This document shows, one piece after another, positions 58,301 to 64,000 of a stretch of 64,000 nt of DNA. The stretch is from Aplectana chamaeleonis (Eukaryota; Nematoda; Chromadorea; Rhabditida; Cosmocercidae). A program made the translations under genes and the position numbers. The first letter of the stretch is position 1; every line of letters begins with the position of its first letter. A model generated the notes under the pieces. It ran no database searches and was not told the DNA's origin. It saw only the letters and a program-made list of their open reading frames with translations. The DNA lies in contig JAPDOI010000038.1 in the NCBI GenBank assembly GCA_029168955.1, positions 1,267,001 to 1,331,000 of the forward strand. Reading direction: 5' to 3'.

Positions 58301-60518
58301 TACAAGTCCAAAACGCTATCAGTCTCGACAAAGTTCGGAAAATGTGCTTTCACCCAAACTTTGCCTAGGGGGTTGTTTTGTGCCCTGAACACATGTATGA
58401 GGTCCGTTTCCGGACGTTCCGAAGTCTAATGCGCTTTTTGTATGGTACAAAAAGCACAAAAATCGACATTCTTAAGCTTGTAACTTCTTGGAACCTGCAG
58501 CTCGGGACGGGATCCTGCGCAGTTTTACTATTGAGCCACAAGAGATGCTAACGATACTACTCGTTTTGGTAGATCGGACCTACGCTTTGTATACTTCCCT
58601 TGTTAGGAATACAGTAGGCTACGGTAGGCTGTGTTTTCCCACTGGCGTAACTTACCTAAATATGACGAAAATCGGCAAACGGACCAGAAATTCGTGTTCA
58701 GCGTCCCAATAACACCCAAAAAGGATTTTTGAGACAAATCTGAGACTTCGACCAAAGTACACTATACCTACCGTTACATACTGCAACCGAAGGGAAATTG
58801 ATAAACGGACCACAGATTTGTGTTGATCAGCCCAAATGACCTCTGTGGAAAAGTTCCAGGGGAATTTCATCGCAAGATTCAGGAAATCGTCAAATGTTGC
58901 CTCCAGCCAGCGGCAATCCCACCTCTTATATGTATATGTTTATTACACTCACATAAGGCGAATGCGTGATAAGAATAAGAAGAGATGCACAGAAAAACTA
59001 ACAAGACCGGAAGAAAGAAAAAAAACAGACAGCAAAACTTGAGCAAAAATACTCCTATTCTTCATACACCCTACCAATCAAACAAACGAAGATCTATCTC
59101 TAGAAAAGAAGAAACAATCGAAAATGCTATGCTTCGTAGCTAAGAACTATTTGGGATACCCGTCGCCTAAACTGGCCCAGGAAGCAGCGCCGGTGACTTT
59201 TCTAGCGATTTTCAGGTATGCGCTACCCGCCCTATGTGGAAAAGACCTAACCCTAACACTGGTAATTGGCCGACCGAGAAATATTTTCATTATTTCACCT
59301 CTAGTTCTCTATGTGACCAATTTGAAATAGGGTGCAAGCCTGAAAATACTGCTGTTTTCCAGAAGTTTGCGGACCATGCAAAGGTCAAACACTCTGCGCC
59401 GAGAATCCAACGTTGGCAACCCAAAATATTTGTTCCTTAAGTGGGCCCTGGGTATCTTGGAATTCAGGAAACCACCGATGCGAATCAACAGTTTGCGAGT
59501 GAAACTATTCTGGACCTTTTCGAGCGCGTCAATATCCTTTTTCTTGTGCGGAGCGAATACTGATGTTCCAGATTCCACAATGGGTCGTATATAAGTCTTA
59601 TATGCTCGGAGCAGAACCTGTTTGTTTCTAGTGGAGATACCCTTATAAATCTGAAAAATCCGCCTGTGAGCCGATTGGCATTTGATTTTGACATGCTCAG
59701 AAAAATCTCTTGAAAAGCTTTAGACCAAATCAGCCGAAATTACTGAAAAATCGAAAAGTAGGCCCCAGATTTGTGATCAGCACCCCAAACAAACCCTAGA
59801 AAAATTTATAATCTCATTTTTGAACACCCAAAAGTTGCTGCCCTTGTACCCCTTTCCTCTCCGCAAAGCTATGAAAATATTTTTGGAAATCTCCCAGAAA
59901 TCCATGAGGCACTTGGAAAATTCGAACACGGATTATTGATACACGGGACTATATATATGCCGGCAACATCCGGTTTTTTTAAAACATCGGGATGTATGTA
60001 AGTATAGCAAGCCCTCGTAATTTTTTTGTCTGCCGGAGGATTACTCCGAACCAGCCAGGTCTCGTATTTTGAGAAAGCAGTTCCTAAATCCCTAGCACTA
60101 CTCCGGTAACGCTATCCCAACGATCAAATTCTCTCTGCCTGTTGCAAAAGAAAAAGAGAGAAGAGGAATTAGGTCTAATTTGGATGAAATCAGATGATAT
60201 TTTTGATAAGACCTTCAGAGGGCTCCCGGCACCGTGAACCTGCTGAGATCCCTTCATAAGTCATTCTGTAGTATTCGCGGCGCCGAGAATGGATTTAGCA
60301 GAGAGTTTGCGGAGCCTGATAGGCTACCACCCGGCAGATTCGCAGGAGCTTCACGGCGATTTTCATCAGAGTATAAATTAGAAACAGTACACTAAACACA
60401 ATGATGTAAAACATGAAGTAAAATGGCACGCACGGAGAATAAATATTGATTAAAAAACCCACTTTCCTAACTCTTCCTTTACATCATAATTGTCGCTGAA
60501 CTTAGTTGAGGCGTTCAT
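25246..60518 (-). CDS. unc-43: CaMKII gene, unc-43 orthologue (spliced, 3' end outside window)
   Basis: Ca2+/calmodulin-dependent protein kinase II, a Ser/Thr kinase of neurons and muscle. The coding exons on the minus strand are 60463-60518, 56346-56500, 56195-56249, 52260-52325, 46961-47033, 42743-42929, 40749-40843, 38134-38256, 37985-38068 and 25246-25395. The first nine join in frame to exactly 298 codons. In order they carry the N-terminus [19 protein letters not shown], the glycine loop (GKGAFSVV), the ATP-binding lysine (AAKII), HRDLKPEN, DFG, SPE, the autophosphorylation site (RQDT) and the calmodulin-binding segment ([11 protein letters not shown]). Introns range from 65 bp to about 12.6 kb. 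Every border is GT-AG, and most acceptors match the nematode TTTCAG type. The C-terminal association domain is not seen and is expected left of the window. Identity comes from remembered C. elegans UNC-43; no alignment was run. Confidence 0.96.
25396..26849. other. Intron 9 left part, CG-rich patches
   Basis: Two similar blocks occur at about 26,262-26,285 and 26,323-26,345 (TCGTCGGTCGG). ACCGGTCGGACCGA occurs at 26,157 and 26,597, with an inverted ATCCGACCGGTGTATA at about 31,284. These may be borders of an unrecognised element around the LINE. No gene is seen. Confidence 0.3.
26885..29129 (-). pseudogene. LINE reverse transcriptase region
   Basis: Consecutive minus-strand pieces are as follows. 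29,129-28,560: pre-RT region with [13 protein letters not shown]. 28,500-28,282: [17 protein letters not shown] and [18 protein letters not shown]. 28,269-27,844: [24 protein letters not shown] and the catalytic [11 protein letters not shown]. 27,751-26,885: thumb [16 protein letters not shown] and [12 protein letters not shown], then [17 protein letters not shown]. Frame changes between pieces near 28.27, 27.8 and 28.5 kb inactivate it. Confidence 0.9.
29408..30401 (-). pseudogene. LINE PHD finger plus endonuclease region
   Basis: One frame (30,401-29,544) contains [13 protein letters not shown]4HC3 finger follows, with pairs CATC, CFGC, HLSC and CVLC around WVHLSC, then [16 protein letters not shown] second frame (29,887-29,408) continues the exonuclease-endonuclease-phosphatase fold with [13 protein letters not shown] and [10 protein letters not shown]. 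The switch of frame near 29.8 kb marks a frameshift. The endonuclease would nick target DNA for target-primed reverse transcription. The PHD finger is a nucleic-acid or chromatin-binding module found in some LINE ORFs. Confidence 0.85.
31136..31190. repeat. Three tandem 17-bp units
   Basis: Unit CAGCCACCGTCCCGCGA is repeated three times without mismatch. A small hairpin follows directly (ATCAGCCCGGCA...TGCCGGGCTGAT). Confidence 0.9.
31803..31858 (+). repeat. (GAA)n microsatellite
   Basis: A GAA/AAG run of about 55 bp with three interruptions. It creates the poly-lysine peptide in the overlapping ORF, which is not a gene. Confidence 0.95.
32122..32389. repeat. Foldback element
   Basis: The left edge CATGGTCCGCCACTGGTCCT mirrors the right edge AGGACCAGTGGCGGACCATG. 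Pairing continues inward (GCTACGGTAAT / ATTACCGTAGT), and CACGTCAGCGATCGAT is partly matched. Confidence 0.85.
32708..33427. mobile_element. Mariner-derived inverted duplication
   Basis: The termini TTAGGTTGATGCAAAAGTT and AACTTTTGCATCAACCTA are flanked by TA. Each half carries the transposase 3' part pointing inward. Minus (32,760-33,077): [20 protein letters not shown] then [20 protein letters not shown]. Plus (about 33,057-33,355): [20 protein letters not shown] then [14 protein letters not shown]. The N-terminal half and first catalytic residue are gone. The terminal repeats match the mariner at 44,642-46,574, the likely parent family. Confidence 0.88.
33448..33933. mobile_element. MITE, TTAAAGGCACTGTTCGCG family
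   Basis: The termini TTAAAGGCACTGTTCGCGAT and ATCGCGAACAGTGCCTTTAA are inverted. The interior (GACCTTCTGGGAA.GGAGTTATGG, GGACGAGTTGTCCGAGGCT) matches 57,250-57,500 in the opposite orientation. Confidence 0.8.
33934..34689. other. Unassigned interval
   Basis: No gene or repeat recognised. AT-rich intronic sequence. Confidence 0.4.
34690..35085 (+). repeat. Dispersed repeat with AATAGCCGCGAA motifs, copy 1 of 2
   Basis: It shares blocks, in inverse order and strand, with 41,180-41,610: GGCTATTTCGCGGCTATTTC, ATAGCCGCGAA, CCTCTGGA(A/G)TGCG and GGCCAAAACTC. The arms at both ends are themselves inverted (GGCCAAAAAATAGCCGCGAA / GCGGCTATTTCTCGGCCAAA), so this is a TIR element. Confidence 0.75.
35086..37984. 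other. Intron 9 right part, small palindromes
   Basis: Two related hairpin blocks lie at about 35,460-35,530 and 36,655-36,725. Both have GCGTTGGCGCAAACTC(G/C)GTGCGCAT and an inverted GTTTGCGC. A CG-rich stretch at 37,110-37,240 is also palindromic. No gene is seen before the exon at 37,985. Confidence 0.4.
37985..38068 (-). CDS. unc-43: unc-43 exon 9: autoinhibitory/calmodulin-binding segment
   Basis: 28 codons, [20 protein letters not shown] then FNARRKLK. The Thr in RQDT is the Thr286-equivalent autophosphorylation site, and [11 protein letters not shown] is the calmodulin-binding helix. The borders are TTCAG|AATCG and AAG|GTGAGC, and both ends are phase 0. The intron to exon 8 is only 65 bp, in sharp contrast with the multi-kilobase introns around it. 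Confidence 0.97.
38134..38256 (-). CDS. unc-43: unc-43 exon 8: kinase C-lobe
   Basis: 41 codons starting [20 protein letters not shown], then [21 protein letters not shown]. This is the conserved C-lobe with the Arg of the NPKKRIT motif. The acceptor is GTTACAG, the donor is TGT|GTAAGT and the ends are phase 0. Confidence 0.97.
38482..38734. repeat. Foldback element, copy 1 of 2
   Basis: The ends GTTAGGTCCGTGGCTTCTTT and AAACC..CCACGGACCTAAC are inverted. Inner arms read AAACCGCGGCTGGCGCGGCG and GAGATTTAAACCGCCGC. The centre holds a TGGATAGATCAAAAAC block that also occurs at 38,960. The second copy is 48,040-48,213. Confidence 0.75.
39288..39480. repeat. Foldback element with AATTTCGGTCCGCA ends
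   Basis: Left GTTCTCGGAGCTCAATTTCG and TCCGCATTTGCGGAC pair with right GTCCGCAATTGAGGACC and AATTTGGCTCCGAGAGC. ATAATCGTGCTGG / CCAGCACGATTAT lies inside. Confidence 0.75.
39756..40037. repeat. Foldback nested in the mariner derivative
   Basis: The left arm (GGGCTAAATTCCGGTCCGCA, then GACGCGCTTTGCGGCCGCAC) and right arm (GTGCGGCCGCAAAGCGTGTC, then GCGGACCGGAATTTGGCCC) are inverted. The ends resemble 39,288-39,480. Confidence 0.8.
40134..40285. repeat. Foldback nested in the mariner derivative
   Basis: ATAACGTCGGCATGGATCGC pairs with GATCCATGCCGATGTTAT. AAGTTGGCGC / GCGCCAACCTT lies at the centre. It is related to the hairpins at about 35.46 and 36.66 kb. Confidence 0.75.
40749..40843 (-). 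CDS. unc-43: unc-43 exon 7: kinase C-lobe
   Basis: GC plus 31 codons: [20 protein letters not shown] then [11 protein letters not shown]. The first GC completes the split Gly codon of exon 6. The acceptor is GATTTAG and the donor is GAC|GTGAGC. Confidence 0.97.
41180..41610 (-). repeat. Dispersed repeat with AATAGCCGCGAA motifs, copy 2 of 2
   Basis: Inverted copy of 34,690-35,085. It includes GAAATAGCCCATCAGGAGGC and GGTGGGCTATTTCGCGGCTA at the right and CGAAATCGCCGCGGAATCGC at the left. It lies in intron 6 of unc-43. Confidence 0.75.
42083..42655 (+). repeat. Dispersed 0.58-kb repeat, copy 2 of 2
   Basis: Collinear with 6,405-6,985, same orientation; see that copy for shared blocks. It ends about 90 bp from exon 6. 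Confidence 0.85.
42743..42929 (-). CDS. unc-43: unc-43 exon 6: activation segment
   Basis: 62 codons plus one base: [63 protein letters not shown]. It has the Mg-binding DFG and the SPE (APE-equivalent) motif. PEN completes the HRDLKPEN motif begun in exon 5. The acceptor is TTTTCAG and the donor is GCG|GTGAGT. Confidence 0.98.
43081..44090. repeat. Foldback element, about 1.0 kb
   Basis: The left arm (AAAAACGGGGAGATTCTTTT, AAAACGTCCGATGCTTGTAA, CGCTATCATATTCACAG, ACGTCGCGCGCGGCGAAATG) is mirrored by the right arm up to about 44,090. The two MRRKNF/SRRKIS-type ORFs on opposite strands are the same arm read twice. The centre carries the hairpin 43,581-43,620. Confidence 0.8.
43581..43620. repeat. 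CG-alternating hairpin
   Basis: AAACACCGCGTGCGCGT, then GGTTGT, then ACGCGTACGCGGTGTTT: 17-bp arms with one mismatch. The flanks continue alternating purine-pyrimidine (GTGTGCGCACGTGTACGCGT). Confidence 0.85.
44250..44518. repeat. Foldback with CCGAAAACCGCA motifs
   Basis: The ends GACCATGGATGAGCGGAG and TTCCGCTCATCCTTGGTCC are inverted. The interior repeats GTTCCGCATTCCGAAAACCG and related words. Confidence 0.7.
44735..44948. repeat. Foldback inserted in the mariner 5' region
   Basis: TATAGTGGAGTCCACCAAGA and GAGTGTCTCATTTACTTATC are mirrored by GATAAGTAAATGAGACACTC and TTGGTGGACTACACTATATA. Confidence 0.88.
44971..45428. repeat. Foldback inserted in the mariner 5' region, TTAAAGGCATCGTACGCGC family
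   Basis: The ends TTAAAGGCATCGTACGCGCT and AGCGCGTACGATGCCTTTAA are perfect. Arms of about 225 bp pair through CACTCACCGTTTTTTGAGTT, CGATGGTTGGGCCC and ATATGGG..ATCGAATGCC. Confidence 0.88.
45462..46499 (+). pseudogene. Mariner transposase, frameshifted
   Basis: The N-terminal frame (to 45,774) reads [40 protein letters not shown] and [11 protein letters not shown], ending in a stop. A second frame (45,912-46,349) reads [28 protein letters not shown] and [20 protein letters not shown], ending FLD then stop. The remaining C-terminus ([33 protein letters not shown]) follows in frame. The second and third catalytic Asp ([11 protein letters not shown]) remain. The first (expected DEKW) is destroyed by a small deletion at about 45,938. 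The residue set is that of DD34D mariners. Confidence 0.92.
46575..46960. other. Intron 5, no feature seen
   Basis: No repeat or ORF of note between the mariner and exon 5. Confidence 0.5.
46961..47033 (-). CDS. unc-43: unc-43 exon 5: catalytic loop
   Basis: T plus 24 codons: [20 protein letters not shown] then RDLK. It holds the catalytic-loop HRD with the catalytic Asp and the RDLK Lys. The acceptor is GATTTCAG and the donor AAG|GTAATA. Position NCIVHRD has Cys where CaMKII normally has Gly (NGIVHRD / NGVVHRD). Confidence 0.97.
47034..47419. other. Intron 4 start, no feature seen
   Basis: Nothing beyond low-complexity A/T stretches. Confidence 0.45.
47420..47555. repeat. Short palindromic repeat, copy 3 of 3
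   Basis: GTGCATACTTACCGCGACGC pairs with GTCGCGGGAAGTATGCAC. CATATCGATTTTCGGTCGATATG lies between, so the whole block can fold. Same family as 228-345 and 18,835-18,960. Related CG-rich inverted words continue to about 47.88 kb. Confidence 0.65.
48040..48213. repeat. Foldback element, copy 2 of 2
   Basis: TTGGTCCATGGCTTGCTTCC and GGAAACAAGCCACGGACCTA are inverted. ATCTAAACCGCGGCTGGGGC pairs with CCAGCGCCAGCCGCGATTTA. Same family as 38,482-38,734 but without its central insert. Confidence 0.78.
48451..52019. repeat. Satellite array: 43-bp monomer with higher-order units
   Basis: The monomer is 43 bp (GAAAAGTCGAATATTCGAAA, then AAGTGCGATATCCGACTACA, then GTC), with variants AAGGGCGAT, AAGGGTGAT, AGGTGTGAT and ATGTGCAAT. 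Runs of one to ten monomers alternate with a spacer of about 110 bp running from AAATAAATTCCATCTGGAAC to GTTCCGAATCGAATAATCGG and GTCGACTTTTTGTTC. I count 12 spacer starts (48,463; 49,062; 49,230; 49,531; 49,701; 50,042; 50,298; 50,467; 50,702; 50,956; 51,299; 51,644, each within a few bases). The outer ends share an inverted TATACTTGTTCC. It lies in unc-43 intron 4. The ORFs reported here are by-products of the repeat. Confidence 0.97.
52260..52325 (-). CDS. unc-43: unc-43 exon 4: hinge and helix D region
   Basis: A plus 21 codons plus [23 protein letters not shown]. The acceptor is TATTACAG and the donor AG|GTGGGT. The Glu of GGELFEDI contacts nucleotide or substrate in CaMKII. Confidence 0.96.
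52326..53499. repeat. Intron 3 left part with degenerate dispersed repeat
   Basis: At 52,560-52,705 the words GGATAGACCAAAAACTG, GAACATTTTCAGTCCAAAG and GAGGTCCATTTCCAG match 38,960-39,080. Part of the block recurs inverted at 53,265-53,360. A short T/A tandem (ATTT)n lies at about 52,730-52,750. Confidence 0.55.
53500..53632. mobile_element. GC-rich MITE, GTTTATACT family, copy 2
   Basis: AGGGGGTCGTTTACACTCCC at the left and GAAGTATAAACGACGCCTAA at the right. Central TATTGATCACGC. Confidence 0.8.
53836..54112. mobile_element. GTTTATACT-family MITE with a second copy inserted in it
   Basis: The outer element runs from AGGAGCCATTTATACTTCTG to GCAGTATAAATGACGCCTTA. The inner element, 53,882-54,022, runs from TTAGGGGTCGTTTACACTCC to GAAGTATAAACGACCCCTTA. 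Removing the inner copy restores a single element of the usual size. Confidence 0.8.
54400..55295. mobile_element. Foldback/TIR element
   Basis: GGTGCTATCGCACCAGGGGA and CAGGCAAACCATCGCTCCGA at the left are mirrored by TCGGAGCGATGGTTTGCCTG and GGCTGCGATAGCACC at the right. The right arm carries extra sequence (CACTTCGCCACGCCCATTTT). The centre contains the strong hairpin 54,913-54,974. Confidence 0.65.
54913..54974. repeat. Near-perfect 29-bp-arm hairpin
   Basis: GGATTGGTTGTTCTTTGAGT and GATAACGTG are mirrored by CACGTTATC and ACTCAAAGAACAGCCAATCC, with only GCTCG-sized loop bases between and one mismatch. Confidence 0.9.
55833..56088. mobile_element. Two adjacent GTTTATACT-family MITEs
   Basis: Copy A, about 55,833-55,954: AGGCGTGGCTTAAACTTCC to AAGTATAAACAACGCCTAA. 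Copy B, about 55,952-56,088: CTAAGGGGTCGCTTATACTT to GAAGTGTAAACGACTTCTAA. Copy B ends about 105 bp downstream of the exon 3 splice donor. Confidence 0.75.
56195..56249 (-). CDS. unc-43: unc-43 exon 3: N-lobe/hinge
   Basis: TT plus 17 codons plus [19 protein letters not shown]. The acceptor is CTTTCAG and the donor TTT|GTGAGT. The preceding intron is only 96 bp. Confidence 0.97.
56346..56500 (-). CDS. unc-43: unc-43 exon 2: glycine loop and ATP-binding lysine
   Basis: A plus 51 codons plus [52 protein letters not shown]. The Lys in AAKII and the helix-C Glu in LEREA form the conserved salt bridge. The acceptor is TTTGCAG and the donor TAG|GTTAGT. Confidence 0.98.
56501..57037. other. Intron 1 right-hand start, no firm feature
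   Basis: A stretch at about 56,815-56,900 resembles a degraded tRNA (GCAGTGCGATTAGGCGCTCC ... GGTTCAATCTC) but does not fold as one; it is possibly SINE-related. Confidence 0.25.
57038..57535. mobile_element. MITE, TTAAAGGCACAGTCCAA family
   Basis: The termini TTAAAGGCACAGTCCAAGC and TTGGACTGTGCCTTTAA are inverted. The interior matches 33,448-33,933 in opposite orientation and, in part, 17,170-17,460. Confidence 0.8.
57536..58870. repeat. Degenerate repeat region with inverted copies
   Basis: The block at about 57,535-57,625 (GGGAAGTATACAAAGCGCAG, CCCGAGCTGCAGGTT) is mirrored at about 58,488-58,610 (AACCTGCAGCTCGGGACGGG, TACGCTTTGTATACTTCCC). Between and around them, near-copies of GACAAACGGAC..AAATTCGTGTTCAGC and of CTACGGTAGGT recur several times. 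The ORFs on both strands are the same arm read twice. Confidence 0.6.
59300..59700 (-). pseudogene. LINE reverse transcriptase C-terminal fragment
   Basis: Minus-strand peptide [20 protein letters not shown], then [19 protein letters not shown] and [20 protein letters not shown]. This is the RT thumb and post-RT pattern (PI.E.G..V..P..KKDID.LE.VQ..FTR..) of CR1/RTE-type non-LTR elements. It is not the same element as the one at 26.8-30.4 kb. The 5' part is missing. Confidence 0.8.
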
Positions 60519-60562
60519 TGTAGGACCCACAACCATGCCCTGACGAAGACACCGCTTCTCAC
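60463..60562 (-). CDS. unc-43: unc-43 exon 1: start codon exon
   Basis: ATG at 60,518 starts [18 protein letters not shown] plus AA, with donor AA|GTGGGT. This matches the UNC-43 N-terminus. An in-frame ATG at 60,536 would add MVVGPT; I prefer 60,518 by similarity. A TTTCAG acceptor just upstream (last base 60,563) means the exon begins at 60,562. It is either spliced from an upstream non-coding exon or trans-spliced to a leader, as is common in nematodes. Confidence 0.93.
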
Positions 60563-63129
60563 CTGAAATTTCCAGGAAAATATTTGAAATATGTAGATAT
60601 ATCAGATATTAAAACATATAAAAAATACATACGTAGTATTCAACCCAATTCAATGTTCTAATATTAATATTATTGTATATTCAACTCGAAAAGCGCAGTA
60701 CACCCCCCGATGATAAAATCGAGATTTGCCTGTAAACTTAAAGCCCACCCCTGCTTGCCTGAAATGAAAATTGTGTTGCTCCGAATAAGCCACATATCCA
60801 GGGAACCGTAGGCCACACCCTTTTGGACGAGTTTCTCAACATAATGGAAGTGGGACGAGCAATGGATTTCGATCGATGTCTTTGAATCTCTTTCTTTTCC
60901 CTAAATTTTTCATATTTTCCCGATAGAACTCGTCCAACTAGCATTTCAAATCAGCGATATTTGGTAGGTCATACCTTCTTTGATAAGGGAGTTCGGACGA
61001 ATCTAGACACAACACTAAATAGACAACAATAAATAAAATAAATAAATCATAGCGTCATTCTCTCTAACATAAGCATACAAATGTTAAAGACGACTTTCTC
61101 GGGGTGCATAGCGCCTTTGAAAAGAACGAAAAATTCAACCTAATTACAACAACGCAGTTTATGATTTTTTAAACTTTTTTTCAAAATTGCTTTCAGATTA
61201 TCTGTGTCGAATTCTTGTGAGCTGTGTTTCAGTCGGTGGAAATTTTTCGAATGTTATTTGTTCTGCGTTTTTATATTTGGCTGCTACTCAGAAAAATCAA
61301 ATATGGTAACTTGTAATATAAGTGTAACTCACTTGAATGTCTCAAGTCACATACATTTATATTACATGTAACATACATTTATATTCCGAGTAACTTTGAT
61401 TTATATTACATGCAAGTTACGCTTATGTTACATGTAATCTGAATGGCCTGAGATAAGTCGCAATTAACATACATAGGCTCAGATATGTTACAAGTAACTT
61501 ATTTTCGGCCTTTTATGTTATAAGAAACTTCCTTTTATTTTTCTGAGTAGTTATCGATTTGCTTATTCAACGTCATGCTTTATACAGCAGTTTTGCACTT
61601 TCAAAAGTGACAAAGTCAGCAAACTAACTTATCGCAAAGTTCACAAAAAATTGGAACATGAAATTTCAAACTGAAAAAAATCAAACTTCAAGTCGTTGGA
61701 AAATTGGATAAATTTGGCAGTGACAGCTTATTGCCATCATCCAGCTGTAACGTCCACATGCCATTAGTGCTTCGAGACTCCAAGAAAAATCAGAACAGAA
61801 AGAAATTTAGCTGAAGCCTTACATATCAGGGACGGTGGTTCTAGGGACGGAAATTTTCGAATCTTCTCCTGTTTTTTCTTTCGTTTACGTTTTTCATCTG
61901 CAGTTTTTCATTTTCATTTGATTTGACACCTAGATCAAAGAAAAAAATTAAAATTCTACTCATTTCGCTTCTGATTTTTCTTCGGAATTCTCATGTTCAA
62001 AAATTTCAGAAAATGGTTCAACTTGATAATGCTGCCAAGACTCCAAGATGTGACAAAAAGAAACAAGAAAAATATCCAACTTCTAGTGTACAGAATCCTC
62101 TTCCAATAACACAGTTCATTTTTTTTTTGAAAATTTCGCTCAAATTCCGCCTTTTCTTGGAACTCTTGGAACACTATTTCAAAAACTCGTTTCAAGAGAA
62201 ATTCAAACCAAACGACTCAGAAAACCGACGAATTTTCAAAAAACCGAGAAACGAATTTCGAATCCAGCCAAAATCAAGAGCTCAAACTAGCGACTTTCGG
62301 AAAAAGCACAATTTCATTACTTTCCGAAATCCATTGGTTTGAAAAAAACCGGATGAAAAACTTCCGATACATACTTTGGCCGACAACAATCCGTCAGGAA
62401 ATTCCATAATCAAAACTTCGACAGGACCACGTTCTCAGCCTTTTTCTGATACAGTATTCACGAAAAAAACAGCCCGCTGGTTTTCACAGGAAATCGAAAG
62501 GTCCGAGGCTCATTGCCAAAAATGCGCCGAAATCACGACTGAAAACCAGCAATAAATAGCCCTATACAGCCCCAAAACTTGGGAGTGATTGGCCCGCCCC
62601 GCCCACTACCTCAACAGCCACTGAGAAAGTAGGCGTGGCGCGCATGCAAGTTTGGGGACGCATAGAGCTATTCATTGTTCGTTCTAGCTAATTTGTGGAG
62701 ATTATTATTACAAGAGCTTTCGACCTTTCGATTTCCGGTCAACACTTCAAAGCTGTTTTCATCGTTAACACTGTCTTTAAAACTCAGGGTCCAAACTCAA
62801 TACAAACTGCTTTCGGGATTTTTCACTTACGTTTAAAAAAACTTTCGCGAACTGCACGTTCTTTCAGATTTTTCCATTTTTTCTTATTTTTGAAAATACT
62901 TCTCGATAAGGAACCCTAAGCTCTCCTTCTACTATGTAGTAAATATTCCAAAAATTGAGTTATCTATTGAAGTTTTTTTTTATAAATAAACTGGCAAAAA
63001 ATGTTTACAGCTCGAACCTGATATGAGGCTCCATCAAGCAGTACATGAGAGGTTTACATAGAGCATTGAGCCATTGCCATGACACCCCGCCTATTTGACC
63101 AGAATCATCTCCCCAAGGCTCGACATGAC
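60563..63129. other. Upstream region of unc-43 (promoter side or 5' intron)
   Basis: AT-rich, with no recognised coding exon. A GC-rich patch at about 62,590-62,660 (GGCCCGCCCCGCCCAC) stands out and could be promoter-proximal; this is only a suggestion. Confidence 0.35.
61284..61550. mobile_element. AT-rich MITE with CTACTCAGAAAAAT ends
   Basis: CTACTCAGAAAAAT at the left and ATTTTTCTGAGTAG at the right are exact inverses. The 267-bp interior is rich in GTTAC/GTAAC and TTACATGTAA palindromic words. Confidence 0.85.
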
Positions 63130-63185
<56 letters not shown>

Positions 63186-63209
63186 TTAGGAATAATAATA
63201 ATAGTAGTA

Positions 63210-63251
<42 letters not shown>

Positions 63252-63293
63252 GTAATAATAATAATAATAATTATAGTAATAATAATAATAATA

Positions 63294-63368
<75 letters not shown>

Positions 63369-63452
63369 GTGATAATAATAATAATAATAATAATAATAGT
63401 GATAATAATAATAATAATAATAATAACAATAATAATAATAATAATAATAATA
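63130..63452 (+). repeat. (AAT)n microsatellite, about 320 bp
   Basis: Nearly pure AAT array with AGT/GGA/GAT interruptions at intervals. It yields poly-Asn (plus) or poly-Tyr (minus) ORFs, which are artefacts. Confidence 0.98.
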
Positions 63453-64000
63453 GAACGGAAACTTATTATAGGCTAAAACAAAATAAATAAAATATATTAC
63501 ATAATAAAACACAATAGGCAAGTGAAGAGCAAGAATGAGGAAAAACTCAGATGCATTTAGATTGAGAAAAGAAGAAAAAAATCTTAATTTCTAAGGAATG
63601 ATTTCTGGCTTAAATAAAAACCAAACAAAAGATGGTTTTCATGAAAATTCATTTCTAAAATTTGTGTGCCTTGAAACGCGGCTCTGGACTGAAACGAGAA
63701 CAAGTAGCAATATCCATGGTCAAAAGAGTTAATGCTGCATCAGAGAACAATCGGAATACCATCAGAATAATTACTCGAAAATATTCGAATATTCTACTAC
63801 TATACTATTCATTTGAAAGAGTAAATTATTCGTTTTTTAATCTTCAAATGAAAGTGGAAATTGACTTTTCCGTTTCGTTCCAAAATTCAACTTACTAGAG
63901 AATTTTAATTATTCAGTGAAATTTAAATTATTCACATACAAGTCGAATATTGTAGTTAACAAGTATAATGCGCATTTGAATATTTCATTCGGAGGAGTGG
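63453..64000. other. AT-rich end of window, nothing seen
   Basis: No gene or repeat recognised. A short TCGAAAATATTCGAATATTC at about 63,775 resembles the satellite monomer core. Confidence 0.4.

Noticed and set aside
63095..63521. Long poly-Asn (plus) and poly-Tyr (minus) ORFs
   Set aside because: They are translations of the (AAT)n microsatellite with no other coding signal.

Overview
This window is nematode nuclear DNA, probably clade V (Caenorhabditis, Pristionchus or strongylid/hookworm type). The assignment rests on one host gene that I could rebuild exon by exon. It is the orthologue of C. elegans unc-43, which encodes Ca2+/calmodulin-dependent protein kinase II (CaMKII), and it lies on the minus strand. 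Exon 1 is at about 60.5 kb. The kinase domain and the autoinhibitory/calmodulin-binding segment run leftward over nine exons to 37,985. All have GT-AG borders and matching phase, and together they give 894 nt or 298 codons. A tenth exon (25,246-25,395) encodes an unc-43-type variable linker. An S/T/P-rich exon at 9,796-10,126 could be an alternative first exon or further linker. I found no C-terminal association (hub) domain; it should lie left of base 1. Nearly the whole window is therefore one gene with introns of up to about 12.6 kb.

The introns are packed with mobile and repetitive DNA. (1) Five mariner-derived loci: 0.98-1.6, 7.9-8.8, 32.7-33.4, 39.6-40.7 and 44.6-46.6 kb. Two of them have become inverted duplications of their own transposase 3' half. 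(2) A non-LTR retrotransposon (about 26.85-30.4 kb, minus strand) with PHD finger, endonuclease and reverse transcriptase, plus a second LINE scrap at 59.3-59.7 kb. (3) Many foldback elements (long palindromes of 0.15-1.1 kb), several nested. (4) Dispersed repeat families with two or more copies inside the window. (5) A 3.6-kb tandem array of a 43-bp monomer with higher-order structure (48.45-52.02 kb) in the fourth intron. (6) Microsatellites, notably about 320 bp of (AAT)n at 63.13-63.45 kb.

Layout, left to right. 0-9 kb: foldbacks, two mariners and dispersed repeats. 9.8-10.1 kb: candidate exon. 10.6-25 kb: foldbacks and mostly featureless DNA. 25.3 kb: linker exon. 26.8-37.9 kb: the LINE and several DNA-element derivatives in the largest confirmed intron. 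38-60.5 kb: kinase exons separated by transposon-rich introns. 60.6-64 kb: upstream or promoter-side DNA. I found no rRNA gene, credible tRNA gene, CRISPR array or second host gene. The most interesting signals are the mariner inverted duplications, the palindrome load inside one transcription unit, the phased satellite, the 2A-like motif in the LINE, and the possible internal promoter of unc-43.
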